From NCBI GenBank assembly GCA_905221605.1, contig CAJNDS010001269.1, forward strand, positions 498,501-562,500: a stretch of DNA of 64,000 bases, given 5' to 3'. A model generated the notes under the pieces. It did no database searches. It had not been told where the DNA came from and saw only the letters and a program-made list of their open reading frames with translations. The stretch comes from Symbiodinium natans. Lineage: Eukaryota > Sar > Dinophyceae > Suessiales > Symbiodiniaceae. Numbering within the stretch: position 1 is the first letter of the stretch; each line of letters begins with the position of its first letter. The translations under genes and the position numbers were made by a program. Shown one piece after another: positions 51,695-62,471 of the stretch.

Positions 51695-52965
51695 AAGTAA
51701 GGTTATACGTAAGGTAACCATAATTATCAAGGGTTAGAAGTAAGGTAGCTATATGTAAATGGTTACAAGAGAAGAAACTACAAATAGAAATGGACATATG
51801 TAAGGTTATAAGTAAGGCAACTAGAATTATATAGGGTCGTAAACCCTCTTTAGGCTGCGTAGAACCTTACTTTCAGCAATTTACGGGCAGGGATCTAGGG
51901 GTTTCAGGATTTAGCGGTTCAGGGAGGGGTTTCAGTCATTTTGGTGTGTCAGGGATTTTGGGGAGTTCAGGGGCTTTGGGGGTTCAGGGGTTGTGGGGGT
52001 TCAGGGATTTAGGATTTGATCTTTATTTAGGGGTTTAGAGGTTTAGGGATTTGGGGTTCAGGGAGTTTAAGGTTTGGGGTTTAGGGACTTAAAAGGGATT
52101 AGTACTGTGAGGGTTTGGGGACTTGGCGTTTAGGGATTGGAGCTTAGGGATCAGGCTTAGAATAAGCTAGACAAAAACATAAGAGTTTCGGGCTTTGGTT
52201 TAGAGACTTCGGTTTCAGGCACTGAATTAGAGATTTAGGACGCGGAATTTAGGGTCAAGGTTCGGGGTTTGGGCTTAGGGTTTCTTGTAGGGCTTCGGCA
52301 GGCGAGGGAAAGGGTTTCTTTCTCTAACAGCCAGTGAGGTAAAGACGAAGGCTTAGCTCTTCGAAATTACAAACAAGCCATGATCGGGAATCCACGCTTC
52401 ACCCTCTACTGTGAACCTGCAAAGCCCTGTCGTCGCATCTTGACTCGCAACCGCGTTATCCCGAAACCCTGAAAACGTTCAGGGTGCGGGGTGTTGGGGT
52501 CTAGGAGTCCCTACACCCTAAACCATAAACCCTTAACCCTGAACCGAGCCTTGCCCATGCAGCCGTGCATAAATCGGCGCGAAAACGCTCGAACTTTTGA
52601 TCGTCGGCTCCGGCCAGGGTCTCCCGATATCGGGGGGCATCCTAAAAGCCCCTTTTCCCAGGCAACAGGCAGGGGTTGGTTTCCCACACCTAACCCTAAT
52701 TTAACTTAACCCTATACCGACACCCCAGAAACCTCAACCCTGGGCCTTCCTACCAGAATCTAGCCTCAAGATCTGCTGGAGAATGTTAGACGCTCGTCAG
52801 GGTTGAGGTCTTAGGGCTTCGGGCTGAGGAATCAGATTCCATCATGCAGGAGTTAGAAGCTCATGAGGGTTTGCGTGTAGAGATGAGGTTTTCGGGTTGG
52901 CTTTGATGGTGTTCACGGGCCCAGCCCAGTGACCTGAAACCCTAAACCCTCATCCCTAAAGCTAA
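51695..52965. other. Spacer with degenerate G-rich telomere-like words
   Basis: 51700-51840 is AT-rich with GGTTATAAGTAAGG words. 51890-52290 holds very degenerate TTTAGGG/TTCAGGG words such as GGGATTTAGG and GGGGTTCAGGG. No gene recognised. Confidence 0.45.
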
Positions 52966-53525
52966 CGCCCCCCCTTGCGGCCCCTTTTTGCTCGTGTCAT
53001 TTCGGCGTTGGACACCGGAAAACGTGAAAAACTCGAGGATTTTTGCGCATCGCATTCGCGGGGCGTGTTTTGTCTATCCTCAAAATCACCACTGCCACCA
53101 TGGGATCGGTGTTCTCTCGCGCGCGAAAACACTGCGCACAGCGATGGTTTCGAGACGCGCGAGTCGCGCCCCAAAACATGCTTGAGTTTTGAATGCTGTT
53201 TTCGGGCGAAAACACTGCGCACAGCGTTCTTGTGCTGATGTTGTGCAAAGAGGCAAAAATGCGTACAGAGAGGCGAAAATGCTGCAGATACCAGCGTTGT
53301 GGCATCTTCGCCAATGACACGAACACCTGTGACCGCGTGTCTTTGTTCCATAATATGTTGTATCAAGAAGAAAAAATGCTGTAAATACCCAGTGCTTGGG
53401 GCATCTTCACCAAGCACATGAACGCTGGTGGCTGCGTGTCTTGTTCCAGAAACGTCAAACATCCTTGGCAAAAACGCTGGAAATACCGATGTTTTGGGCA
53501 GGGTCGCCATACATGAATGGACATT
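52966..53525 (-). repeat. Diverged tandem repeat of about 97 bp inside a 195-codon open frame
   Basis: Units start with AAAANGCTGNANATACC at about 53275, 53373 and 53470 and contain GGCATCTTCNCCAANNACA. Older units start GAAAACACTGCGCACAGCG at 53125 and 53208. The minus strand is open from 53549 to 52962 and encodes a repeated motif (RHAATSVHVLGEDA and RHAVTGVRVIGEDA, 33 residues apart). No family recognised. Start, expression and even coding status are uncertain. Confidence 0.6.
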
Positions 53526-54424
53526 ATTTCGACCCCCCCCCCCCCCCACCCCCCCTCACCCCCAAACGGCTGAAATACCCTGAAACATGCCAACACCCTC
53601 ACACTCGCAATGAGGAGCGTTAGCCTAAACCCAAATTCACCCTAAAGCCCGTAAAACCCAAGCTTAACCCTTAAAAGTACACCAACTCCTCCGTGGCCTA
53701 GATACCTCACGAAAGCTCCAGGCAATGAGGGGCATTCGAGGTTGAGTGTTTCTAGGAACCCAGAGAAACCTAGGAATAACAAGAACGCCCTTCTTGCTTA
53801 GAAGGTTTATGAGGAAACCTAACCACTAGAAGAAGGCGATAAGAGCCGACTGGGTTTGAGGGTTCAGGGCTCTACCAAGCTACCCACCAAAACCCTTTAA
53901 ACGGGCCTAAGATTTAGGGTCTTAGGGTCTCAGGGTCTTAAGGGGTCTCAGGGTCTTAGGGGTCTTCGGCACAAAGGGTCAACCTTTAGGCTCTTTTTTT
54001 GGGTACCCAAGAAAGGCTACAGGCTGCACACGCCGTACCGAAACCGAATACCATCTCTGAGGGTTCTCACTATGGCCAGTTACTACCACTGCCGCGTTAC
54101 CCGGAGCCTTCATGAAAGGCGAAAATTTGCAGAAAACGTCATATGTGTGCTCTGCGGCAGTCGAAGACACAGAGTTAGACGCACCATAAAGAGAAGCGAG
54201 TTTGGGACTCGACCAGTCGCGCGTCTGCCTAAGCCCTAACCCAAACCCTAAACTCCTGAATCTCCTACAGACAAATCTTCAGACATCCTGTTTAAACACT
54301 GCACACCCCAAAAAACACTGTGCCACTCACTGGGGTACCTTCTTCTTGGGCTCCTTCCACCTTGTTGCACACTGCAAGGTCCGACCCGGGACCCAGAGGA
54401 AGGCTTGATGTGCCCAGGAGGTGA
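53526..54424. other. Spacer with C15 tract, family D-like fragment and GGGTCTTA words
   Basis: C15 at 53533-53547. At about 53787-53845, CCCTTCTTGCTTAGAAGG and GAGGAAACCTAACC resemble family D. At 53918-53965 the word AGGGTCTTA/AGGGTCTCA is repeated about five times. No gene recognised. Confidence 0.45.
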
Positions 54425-54560
54425 GGGTTTAGGGTTTAGGGTTTGGGGTTTAGGGTTTAGGGTTTAGGGTTTGGGGTTTGGGGTTTGGGGTTTGGGGTTT
54501 GGGGTTTGGGGTTTGGGGTTTGGGGTTTGGGGTTTTGGGGTTTGGGGTTTGGGGGGTAGG
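54425..54560 (+). repeat. Telomeric array homogenised for TTTGGGG
   Basis: About six TTTAGGG units with one TTTGGGG, then about eleven consecutive TTTGGGG. A C18 run follows at 54654-54671. Confidence 0.95.
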
Positions 54561-54893
54561 GTTCAACTGTATCTTGGGCTTCTCACACTTCAGGAAACTG
54601 GGGGGAATCGGTCTTGAGGGTCTTTTGTTTGGGATGTGGTTTTTCCAAACCCACCCCCCCCCCCCCCCCCCAAACCCACCCAATTGAACCAAAAAGACTT
54701 AGTGCATGAAGGGGTCCATATCTAGCCCAATCCTTTGTATTCTCACACCCATAAAACCCTAAACTCGAAACCCTAAACCCTAAACCGCCTGAAGACGAAC
54801 CCTCAACCCTGAAACCCAAGCCCTACATCCCAAAGCTCTAACACTGAGGCCCGCTGCGGCAGCACGACCGGATTGAGGATGCCTCCCTCCTGG

Positions 54894-54988
54894 GTTTAGG
54901 GTTTAGGGTTTAGGGTTTCGGGTTTAGGGTTTAGGGTTTAGGGTTTCGGGTTTAGGTTTCGGGTTTAGGGTTTAGGGTCCAGGTTCCG
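54894..54988 (+). repeat. Interstitial telomeric array with TTTCGGG
   Basis: About twelve units with TTTCGGG at regular spacing of about four units. Confidence 0.93.
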
Positions 54989-56736
54989 GTGCGTCGGAGG
55001 TTTGAGGGGCTTCTGGGTTTTGGCCTGCTCAGGGCTATGACTACGAGGGCTTGGGATTTATGGTTTAGGGTTTAGGGTTTAGGGGATGTAGGATGTAGGG
55101 CCATTTGGAGTCTCACAGGGTTCTCGAGCTACAGGGTTACGGGGCTATCTGGCGTCCTAGAGTCTTGAGAAATCTACCATGCACCAAGTAGGGAGCCTCG
55201 GACAAAATTTAGGATGGGGTCCCTGAAACGCAACGCCGACTGCTAGACTTCTAGTGTAGGGCCATGCAACCCCAAACACTCAACCCTAAACACTGCACCC
55301 TCAACCTTAAACACAACACCCAAAACCCCAAACCCTGAAGCCTAAACCCTAAACCCTAAACCCTAAACCCCAGCAGCAATAACCACGGCAGCTCTTGGGG
55401 ATTGGCTTTCTTGAGGAGGGCTAGCGCTGCTGGACTTCCAGCAAGCTCGAGTTGAGAGTATCGGTCTGGCTTTCGGGGAGAAGGGCTTTGGTTCCTAGGG
55501 TCCAATCAGGCTTGGCGTTGAAGAGTCTCGGTTTTCATTAGGGCTTGCCGTGGAGAGAGTTGAGGGTGCAAACTGTTCAAGCTTTAGCGACACGTTCTGG
55601 GTGTCTTGAAGCCTCAAGCCTCTACGGTATACGGTCAGGTCCCTAACTTATGATTCCTGTTTGTAGACGGAAGGGGTCATATTTCAAGAAAAGCCTTCGA
55701 GAAGCGACCCTAATAGAGAGAGAGAGAGAGGAAAAAATGAGTGAGGCCATCGAAACCACTCGCGATTCCGCGACACCGCTGAGTTTGGGGTTTCCTTCAG
55801 GTTTAGGGCGAGCCTAGGGGTTTCGGGTCTAGTGCTTGGAGTTTAGAGAAAACCCAGACGCGCTGTCCTCACCCACATACTCTGCGAGGTTCAGCGCGTT
55901 CCTGAGGGTCTCTGCGCAAAATGTTCCACAAGGTATTTCGGGATGATTCCATACGGGCATGGGGTTTAGAAAGGAAATCACAGGCTTATGCGTCTATGGG
56001 TTTGTGAGTTGTGGATTTGTGGGTTCTAGTCGTGCACTCGACCTCATCTTGTCGCAACACTAAAACCCTACACCCTAAACAGTAAGCCTGCCACCCCAAA
56101 CCCTACAAACCTTCAACCCGGCACAAACCCTTAACCCCAAACTCAACCCTATACCCTGCATAAGCCCTTAGACCCTAAACACCCGATCAGCCCTACAGGA
56201 TTGGGACTTACCGCCGAAGCCACCACCGTGCCAAGCCCTGGGCAGGCTTTGAAGGAATTCAAGTGAGTCTAGCAGCAGCATCTAGACATTAGGGTTTGGG
56301 GTTTAGGGTTGAGTGCCAAATACAATTTCGGAATTCAACTTTTGACTTCTGGGCTACGTCGGCGACTTCTACTTAAGGAAGGCGGCCTCAAACCCCGAAG
56401 CGCGGAATGGAAACAGTTCCTTGAACCCTCAACCCTAAAACCTGAAAACCCTAAACCCAGAAAACCCTAAACCCTACACCCTAAGGCCCTAAACCCTTCA
56501 ACCGGCGTCTGCGGCCAGGGAGCTCGTCCTCAACGCGCTTGCGAGCCTTGTTCACCACGTCCGTGGACACAAAGGCCTGAGCGTTCAGGGCTTGGGGTCT
56601 AGAGGTCTAGGGGAAGAAAATAGGGGACCACCATATAGGTCCCTAAGACAGTAGGATCCCCTTAAGATCAGGACCCCAAGAAAATTTGGAAGCCCCCAAG
56701 GTGGGCTTCCTTGAAATGCAAGTGGTCCTCATTGAA
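54989..56736. other. Spacer with isolated telomeric words
   Basis: Short blocks at 55063-55085, 55340-55370 and 56420-56500, a (GA)n at 55715-55731, and possible TIR-like words GGGGACCACCA and TGGTCCTC at 56624-56730 next to element D3. No gene recognised in about 1.7 kb. Confidence 0.45.
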
Positions 56737-56848
56737 CTAGGCTGCCCAGTAACCAAGGCTTAAAAAGGGTGCCCTTTTTTGCTTAAAGGGGTTTATAAGG
56801 GAACCTAAACCCCCAAAAAGGGAATAAGGGTACTACTGGGCATCCTAG
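56737..56848. mobile_element. TIR element family D, copy 3
   Basis: A 112-bp element, ends CTAGGCTGCCCAGTAACC and TACTACTGGGCATCCTAG. The interior has AAAAAGGGTGCCCTTTTTT, GGGAACCTAAACCCCC and AAAAAGGGAATAAGGG. It is nearly identical to D1 and D2, suggesting recent movement. The flanking CTAG (or the TA within it) may be the target-site duplication. Confidence 0.9.
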
Positions 56849-57095
56849 CGAAAGAAGCTCAACGAGGCCTCGAGCTAGAGCGCAAGATATCTCGAAGGCT
56901 GCTTGTTCGCCAAGTCTTGTAGGGCTCCGGGCTCAAAACCCTAAACCCTGAACCCGTCTAAGCGAGCCTGAACCCCGCAGACGGGCATGCCACAATCTCA
57001 TAAAGCCTACAGAGGGACGAGAGCCTCCAGAAGCCCTGGAGCACCAGTACCCCGCAACCCCCACACCCTCAATCCCAAGAAGCCCGACCCTCTCT

Positions 57096-57192
57096 AAACC
57101 CTAAACCCTGAACCGTACACCCTAAACCGTAAACCCTAAACCCTGAACCATGAACCCTGAATAAACCCTGCACCCTGAACCCTAAACTAAAC
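57096..57192 (-). repeat. Degenerate telomeric array
   Basis: CCCTAAA with CCCTGAA, CCGTAAA and CCATGAA units. Confidence 0.85.
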
Positions 57193-57359
57193 AACCCGGA
57201 GGAACCCGCGGGCCAAACACGCCATGGAGGTGCGTGGTCGTTTCAACCTGCACTGCGTACCTCCCGACTATCGCGGGCTTCGGGCTTCAGGGTGAGAGCT
57301 TTCTAGTGGCCCAGTTACCCAGCTTTTGTAGGGTTTAGGGTTGCTTAGGGTTTAGAGGT

Positions 57360-58500
57360 TTAGGGTTGCGGGGGTTGCCCGCTAGCCCTTAACAGCCTAA
57401 ACCCTAAACACATGGAGGTTAAGGGCACCCCCCTGCCCCGAGCACCCCCACCCCCCATCTCCCCAATTGGCACTGCCAAGGGGCCAAGAAGCGGTCCAGC
57501 TTGTCTCCTTGGGACGATCGATTCCAAAGACTCAAAGATTCGGGTTCGGGGGTTCAAGGCTTCAAGCTTTTTGGCCAGCATAACCCGCCGTCTAAGGACA
57601 CCCGCAAGAGTAGGGAGCACCAGTTTTTTAGAACACCCCAGACCGCAAGGCATGAAAACCATAACATGAAAAACAATCACTGGGAAGTTGGCTTTCCGGG
57701 TTTCATTAAGGGTTGTAGATTCTGGGTGTGGTGTGCCGGAATTCATGGCTAGGGTTCTGGGATTGGCGGCATCAAGGTTTTCCCAAAGACGCCAAAGGAA
57801 TCGCAACAGGGTGTTTGAACGAATGTTCCTTAGCGACCTCGACGCCCAACAAGAGGATGCCATGACTCAGGGGATTCTCCTCCTTTGCTTGTTGGTTCAC
57901 TTGCCCGCCAGACCCCTTCCCGTTATTCCCGCCGCGTTCCGGAAAACTTGCCCTCCCGCCTACCGGTACAACTTTGCCTACCTGGTGCCTCTCGGGCCTG
58001 CTGATTGAGCATCAAAAAAAGGCAGTGAACAAGAGGATGGCCCTTAAAACCCTCTTAAAAACATTCCTAGATATGCTCCTCTTAAACTCAACAAGGAGAG
58101 ATACAAAATGTCCTAAGGGCCTACGGAATACTTTGGGGATCCTGGAAAGAGCGGGTGAAAAGTCCCGAACCCTAGGTCCTGCACTCGCCTTTCAGGACTC
58201 GCCGGCAAAAAACACTCGAAACCAAACCCAACCGGCTGCTGCCCAGCAGCTGCATGCCTGCATCGCTTGTTTCAAGAACTTTCCTGAGGCGGACGAGGCG
58301 GGATGGAAGGGGGGATGTAAGGGGGTTGCTCGAGCTGCTCTATATTGCGGATCTCCATGTGGCCACCTTGTCACCTTCGCACATCCTGGCTGCCCCCCCC
58401 GCCCCAATCAAAAAAGTCCTCTTAGCAAAAAGAACCCAACACGAGCCCGGGAAACGAGGAATGAGCCTATTCCTAACCCCCAACCCAAAACGACCTAGAC
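57360..58500. other. Segment with long overlapping open frames, possible gene remnant
   Basis: A minus frame (57863-57360, 167 codons) and two plus frames (57412-57669, 57501-57752) are open over the same bases. A plus frame of 174 codons follows (57974-58498). The ends of the longer frames are telomere-derived. A middle part of the second plus frame reads ACFKNFPEADEAGWKGGC with clustered cysteines. No domain recognised, and competing frames argue against a firm call. Confidence 0.22.
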
Positions 58501-58616
58501 CCTAAGCCCACAGCCGCCTAAACCATGTACGTCATGCATCTTGAACTCCCTGAGTCCTGACCCACAAAATCCTAAATTCCTGCTCCCCAAAATAGGCCTC
58601 GATGGTGAACTGGTTT

Positions 58617-58930
58617 CATGCGGTTCCTTCCTCGAAAATGATGGTCCCTTTCTTGGAGTTGCTATGATAAGGCGGCCCCTGTGATTTGGGTACAGTGACC
58701 CCCTAAACCCTAAACCCGAAACCCTAAACCCTAAACCCTAGACCCTAAACCCTAAACCCTAAACCCTAAACCCTAAACCCTAAACCCTAAACCCTAAACC
58801 GGCGGAGGGGTTTTTCCCTAAACCCTAAACCCTAAACCCTAAACCCTAAACCCTAAACCCTAAACCCTAAACCCTAAACCCTAAACCCTGTACCCCAATA
58901 AGGGGCCATCATTTTGAGAACGCAAACCAT
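58617..58930. mobile_element. Family A element (copy 3) containing a telomeric array
   Basis: The left end (CATGCGGTTCC, then AAAATGATGGTCCCTTTCTTGG) and the right end (AATAAGGGGCCATCATTTTG then AACGCAAACCATG) mirror each other over about 17 of the inner bases. Between them lie CTATGATAAGGCGGCCCC, a core related to A1, and then 58702-58889, which is CCCTAAA units. The element is thus about 315 bp instead of about 105 bp. Confidence 0.62.
58702..58889 (-). repeat. Telomeric array (CCCTAAA)n inside element A3
   Basis: About twelve units with one CCCGAAA and one CCCTAGA, a 20-bp interruption (GGCGGAGGGGTTTTT) near 58800, then about ten perfect units. Confidence 0.96.
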
Positions 58931-59020
58931 GTGATCTTCCCCCGCATCAAAGAGTCGCTGCTCATCCGATAGGCCGGAGACCTGCCGGCATGGAGGCGCT
59001 GGGGACTGTTTTATGACTTT

Positions 59021-59183
59021 AGGGTGCTAGGGTTTAGGGTTTAAGGTTGAGGGTTTAGGGTTTAGGGTTTAGGGTTGAGGGTTTAGGGTTTAGGGTTTAG
59101 GGTTTAGGGTTTAGGGTTTAGGGTTTAGCGTTTAGCGTTTAGGGTTTAGGATTTAGGGTTTAAGGTTTAGGGTTTAGGGGTAG
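59021..59183 (+). repeat. Interstitial telomeric array (TTTAGGG)n
   Basis: About twenty units with TTGAGGG twice, TTTAGCG twice in a row, and TTTAAGG variants. A C14 run follows at 59203-59216. Confidence 0.95.
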
Positions 59184-59216
59184 GCATCCCTGATACTCAT
59201 CTCCCCCCCCCCCCCC

Positions 59217-59766
59217 AAATACCCCCTACTACCCCTGCTACCCGAAAGCCCTAAAACCTTGATACCCTGATACCCGAATGCCTAATTCATGCACTAATTA
59301 AAATACCCTGATGGCCCTCAAAACCATCCAAGCAGTATTCTATGATCCTCTTCAACCCAGCTAAGAATACTCCAAGGGCCTACCTGGGCAGGATTAGATC
59401 TTCAGAACGGGCTTCTGTCTGCGCGTGGGCGCGCACCTAGCTTTTTGCCCTAACCCCAAACCCAAAACCCCAAACCCTAAACCCTAGACCCTACACAGTC
59501 ACCTCAAGGTTTACGGTTTGGAATTCGGGGCCTCCGCACTCACTTCAAGCCCTACCAGCCACTACAAGTAGGGGATCTAGACCCGAAATCCAACGCCATA
59601 AACCCTGAACCCGCAGACCTAGGCTTACCTTACACCCTCAATCCTCAACCCTGATCTCCCTCAGTGCTTCTCAGCGAGGGCCCTTAACCCAACTCCCTGT
59701 AAACTTTGGGAAAGCCAGCAAATCCGCGAGCCCTTCACCCCGAACCCTGCCTCGATTTAAACCCTT
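59217..59766. other. Spacer, nothing recognised
   Basis: Imperfect CTACCC/ATACCC words at 59217-59290 and a short CCCCAAA/CCCTAAA block at 59450-59490. No gene recognised. Confidence 0.45.
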
Positions 59767-59850
59767 TTAGGGTTTAGGGTTTAGGGTTTAGGGTTTAGGG
59801 TATAGGGTTTAGGGTTTAGGGTTTAGGGTTTAGGGTTTCGGCATTCCCCC
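59767..59850 (+). repeat. Interstitial telomeric array (TTTAGGG)n
   Basis: About eleven units with one TATAGGG. Confidence 0.95.
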
Positions 59851-59910
59851 TACAACCTGCACTTGAAAGGGTCTTATAGTTTAAAGGCAGAGCAAACCTA
59901 CGTTGTCCGT

Positions 59911-60030
59911 GCATATGGGGTGGTCATCTACATGAGGGTCCCTGTTTCGGGGGTATCCTTTTCAAAAGGCGCCGTAGTATATATGGGACCCACAACGGCC
60001 CCAATATACAGAACCACCCCTATCCTGAGG
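59911..60030. mobile_element. TIR element family A, divergent copy 5
   Basis: Left CATATGGGGTGGTCATCTAC then AGGGTCCCTG; right TATATGGGACCCACAACGG then GAACCACCCCTAT. The core GGCGCCGTAGTATA matches the A1 core GGCGCCGCATTATA. Telomeric arrays flank it on both sides within about 60 bp. Confidence 0.55.
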
Positions 60031-60035
60031 TGGTA

Positions 60036-60318
60036 CCCTAAACCCTAAACCCTAAACCCTAAACCCTGCACCCTAAACCCTAAACCCTAAACCCTAAACC
60101 CTAAACCCTAAACCCTAGAAGGTGGTATGCTGATTTAGGGTGAGGGGGGGGTGCGCCAGACTTTTGGGCTTTTGGGTCGACCCAGCGCCTTCAGCGGCGT
60201 CCCGAAGTATTCCTGCGACCAGCTGAGCATGAGGGCGAGAGTAAACCGTAAACCCTAAACCCTAAACCCTAAACCCTAAACCCTAAACCCTGAACCCTAA
60301 ACCCTAAACCCTAAACCC
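60036..60318 (-). repeat. Two telomeric arrays (CCCTAAA)n
   Basis: Blocks 60036-60118 and 60243-60318, both CCCTAAA with single CCCTGCA or CCCTGAA units. Confidence 0.95.
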
Positions 60319-60354
60319 ACTTGGCTTTTGGTACTCTTAAGCCCTGGCCCTTTT

Positions 60355-60451
60355 GGATGCTCCTCCTCATACCTAGCGGTCCTTAATGGGGATTCTAGTA
60401 GGGGGTACTGTGGTCCCTGATTAAGGACTGTTAGTTTCAGGGGGCAGCATC
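60355..60451. mobile_element. TIR element family B, copy 3
   Basis: Left GGATGCTCCTCCTCATACC and right CAGGGGGCAGCATCAC are the outer arms, and GGTCCTTAAT/ATTAAGGACT the inner stem. The centre is TAGTAGGGGGTACTG, aligned with the TTTTAGGGGGTAC of B2. Confidence 0.75.
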
Positions 60452-61440
60452 ACAACCTCAACCCTACAAACCCTAAACCCTATTAGGGGTTGAGGGCTGA
60501 GTCTTGCAATTCACTACAGGCCCCCGCGCTCTCATGTCCCCCCACCCACTCCCAGACCCCAAAAGCACATGGGGACTTTGCTCACTATTGTAAACGTGGT
60601 TATGCTAATCAGCATCTTGGCTGTCAGTGCTTTACACCTCACAACCCACGAGCCGCTCTCAAAGGCCCGGGACTAAGATTTCACCCTGACAGAGCCCGAC
60701 TTTTTTTAAAGGTTTCAGGGTTGGAGGTGTGGGGTTTGGGTTTTGGGTTTGGGGTTCAGAATGCCCCGTTGGCCCATTCAAGAAGGAAGCTACCTTGAAC
60801 TATCAAGTGTTGCTTCACAAGGAAGGTCTTTCCTTAATCCATAGAGCATTGGACTCTTTAAACTCTTGTGCACCCCCTGAAAAAGGGGACTACGGTGGCC
60901 CAACACCGCAGGGGGAGCTCAATAACCCTCGAATCACGAAGGAATAGACCTGCATTCACAAAGGCCCTGTATGATTTAAGGTAGATTTCGCACATGAGGG
61001 GCATTTGACCTCCCCAACACCCTGAAACCCCCAAAAACCCGAAACCCCAGACCCTAGAGCCCTTAATAACCCTGTATTAAGGGGCATTAAAACCAGGAAT
61101 CTCTAAGAGCAAGGTTTAAAGCTTTGGGGTCTGTGGCCTGGCTATCGACGCGGGGTTGCCTGGCAAGGTAGGAGTTTAGGGGTTTAGGGGTCTAGGGGAT
61201 CTAGGGGGTTTAGGGTTTTGGGCGTTTAGGGGCTTAGGGGGTTTAAGGGCTAGGGGTTTGGGATTCAACCTGGGTTCCGAAGCTGTGCTTTTCTGAAGGG
61301 GCCCCCGAAGCAGTCCTTCGCTGTCTCCAACGCGTCTACGGCCTCGTTTCCGATTTGACTCGCCTCGCGCATGGCGCAAGAGCCAGCCACAGGATCTGGC
61401 AGACCTAACCCTAAACCAATAGAGTGGCCTTAACAATTAG
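60452..61440. other. Spacer with degenerate telomeric words
   Basis: TTTGGGTTTTGGG words at 60734-60752 and a G-rich degenerate block at 61170-61262. A plus frame of about 102 codons (60490-60798) ends in telomere-like sequence; no gene recognised. Confidence 0.4.
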
Positions 61441-61512
61441 AATATGGCCTTGGGGGTTGTTGTAGTATAGTTGTAGAGGGACCATAAGGGAATACTATGA
61501 GTACTTGTTCCT
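61441..61512. mobile_element. Family F fragment, copy 2
   Basis: GTATAGTTGTAGAGGGACCATAAGG then GAATACTATGAGTACTTG parallels F1 (TGTATTTGTAAAGGGACCATGAGG) and F3. The homopolymer core of F1 is represented only by TTGGGGGTTG. Outer ends are not clear. Confidence 0.5.
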
Positions 61513-62324
61513 TCGCCTAAACCACGCCCCTAAAAACCCTGAGTCCTCAAGCCCCAACCTTGACACCTCAACGTGATTTGCCGTCTTTGTTTTCGTCCAT
61601 AAGCCATGACGGCACCCAATCACCCCAAGACCCTGCACCACAACGGGTGCGCTCGCAAGCAGGATCCTACCTGAAAAGCACGGGCTAAAATGGGCTTTAT
61701 GTAAACGTTTGCATGGCCTGAGTCTCATGCTACATGTGTCTGCATCTCATGGGCACTTGCTTGTCGTTCGCCAGCTGCCTCTTGCTAAAGAAGTGTGGGA
61801 GCAGCCTGCCTGGCTTCAGTAGAAGAAGGCCCGAGAATAGCAGCACCTTATACCGCCGCTTGAAAACGCCACACTCACCCGACAGGCCACCCCAGTGTTA
61901 GGGTATGTTAGGGTTTAGGGGCTTTAGGATTTTGGGTTTAGTTAGGGTTTAGGGTAGCGAGCTCGGACTATGACATTCGGTATTGACGAGGCCGGGGGGG
62001 GAGGTAAGCTCTCGTCACGCAACGGAAACTGCTTGTTTGACAGAGCGCTCTGGCGGTAAGCCAGGATTCCCGAACACGCATTCTGCAGGTGGGGAGTGGC
62101 CGGCTCAGCCACCGCAGAATGCAACGCCCCTAAAACAGGGAATAAGGGCTAGCGTTTAGCGTTGAGGGTTTCGGGCTTCAGACCAGCCTGCATAATCTTG
62201 CTCTTGGGTTCGACGTAGCCCGAAGCAACGACGATCTGATGGCGAAGGGAAAGGGGAGCAGGAAGGATGTCCAAGAAAGTTCGGTCACACCCAGCGTAGG
62301 GTGTCATATACGTAGGGGCTTTCA
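61513..62324. other. Spacer, nothing recognised
   Basis: Isolated TTTAGGG words at 61895-61955, and CCCTAAAACAGGGAATAAGGG at 62129-62148, which resembles the right half of family D. No gene recognised. Confidence 0.4.
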
Positions 62325-62400
62325 TAGTTGGAATAGGGTGTTGGGGGGTCATTATCATAGAATTATAGAGGGGCCATCAGGGAATTTTAGGACCGCTGTA
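62325..62400. mobile_element. Family F fragment, copy 3
   Basis: TAGAATTATAGAGGGGCCATC then AGGGAATTTTAGGACC matches F2 closely. TTGGGGGGTCATTATC precedes it, as in F2. Outer ends uncertain. Confidence 0.5.
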
Positions 62401-62471
62401 GTGGAGCTTGGGGCGGTTGCCTTTTGGGAGCCTCTTGCGCTGACTCCTTGCCTTGCATTGAGAAGCTGTAA

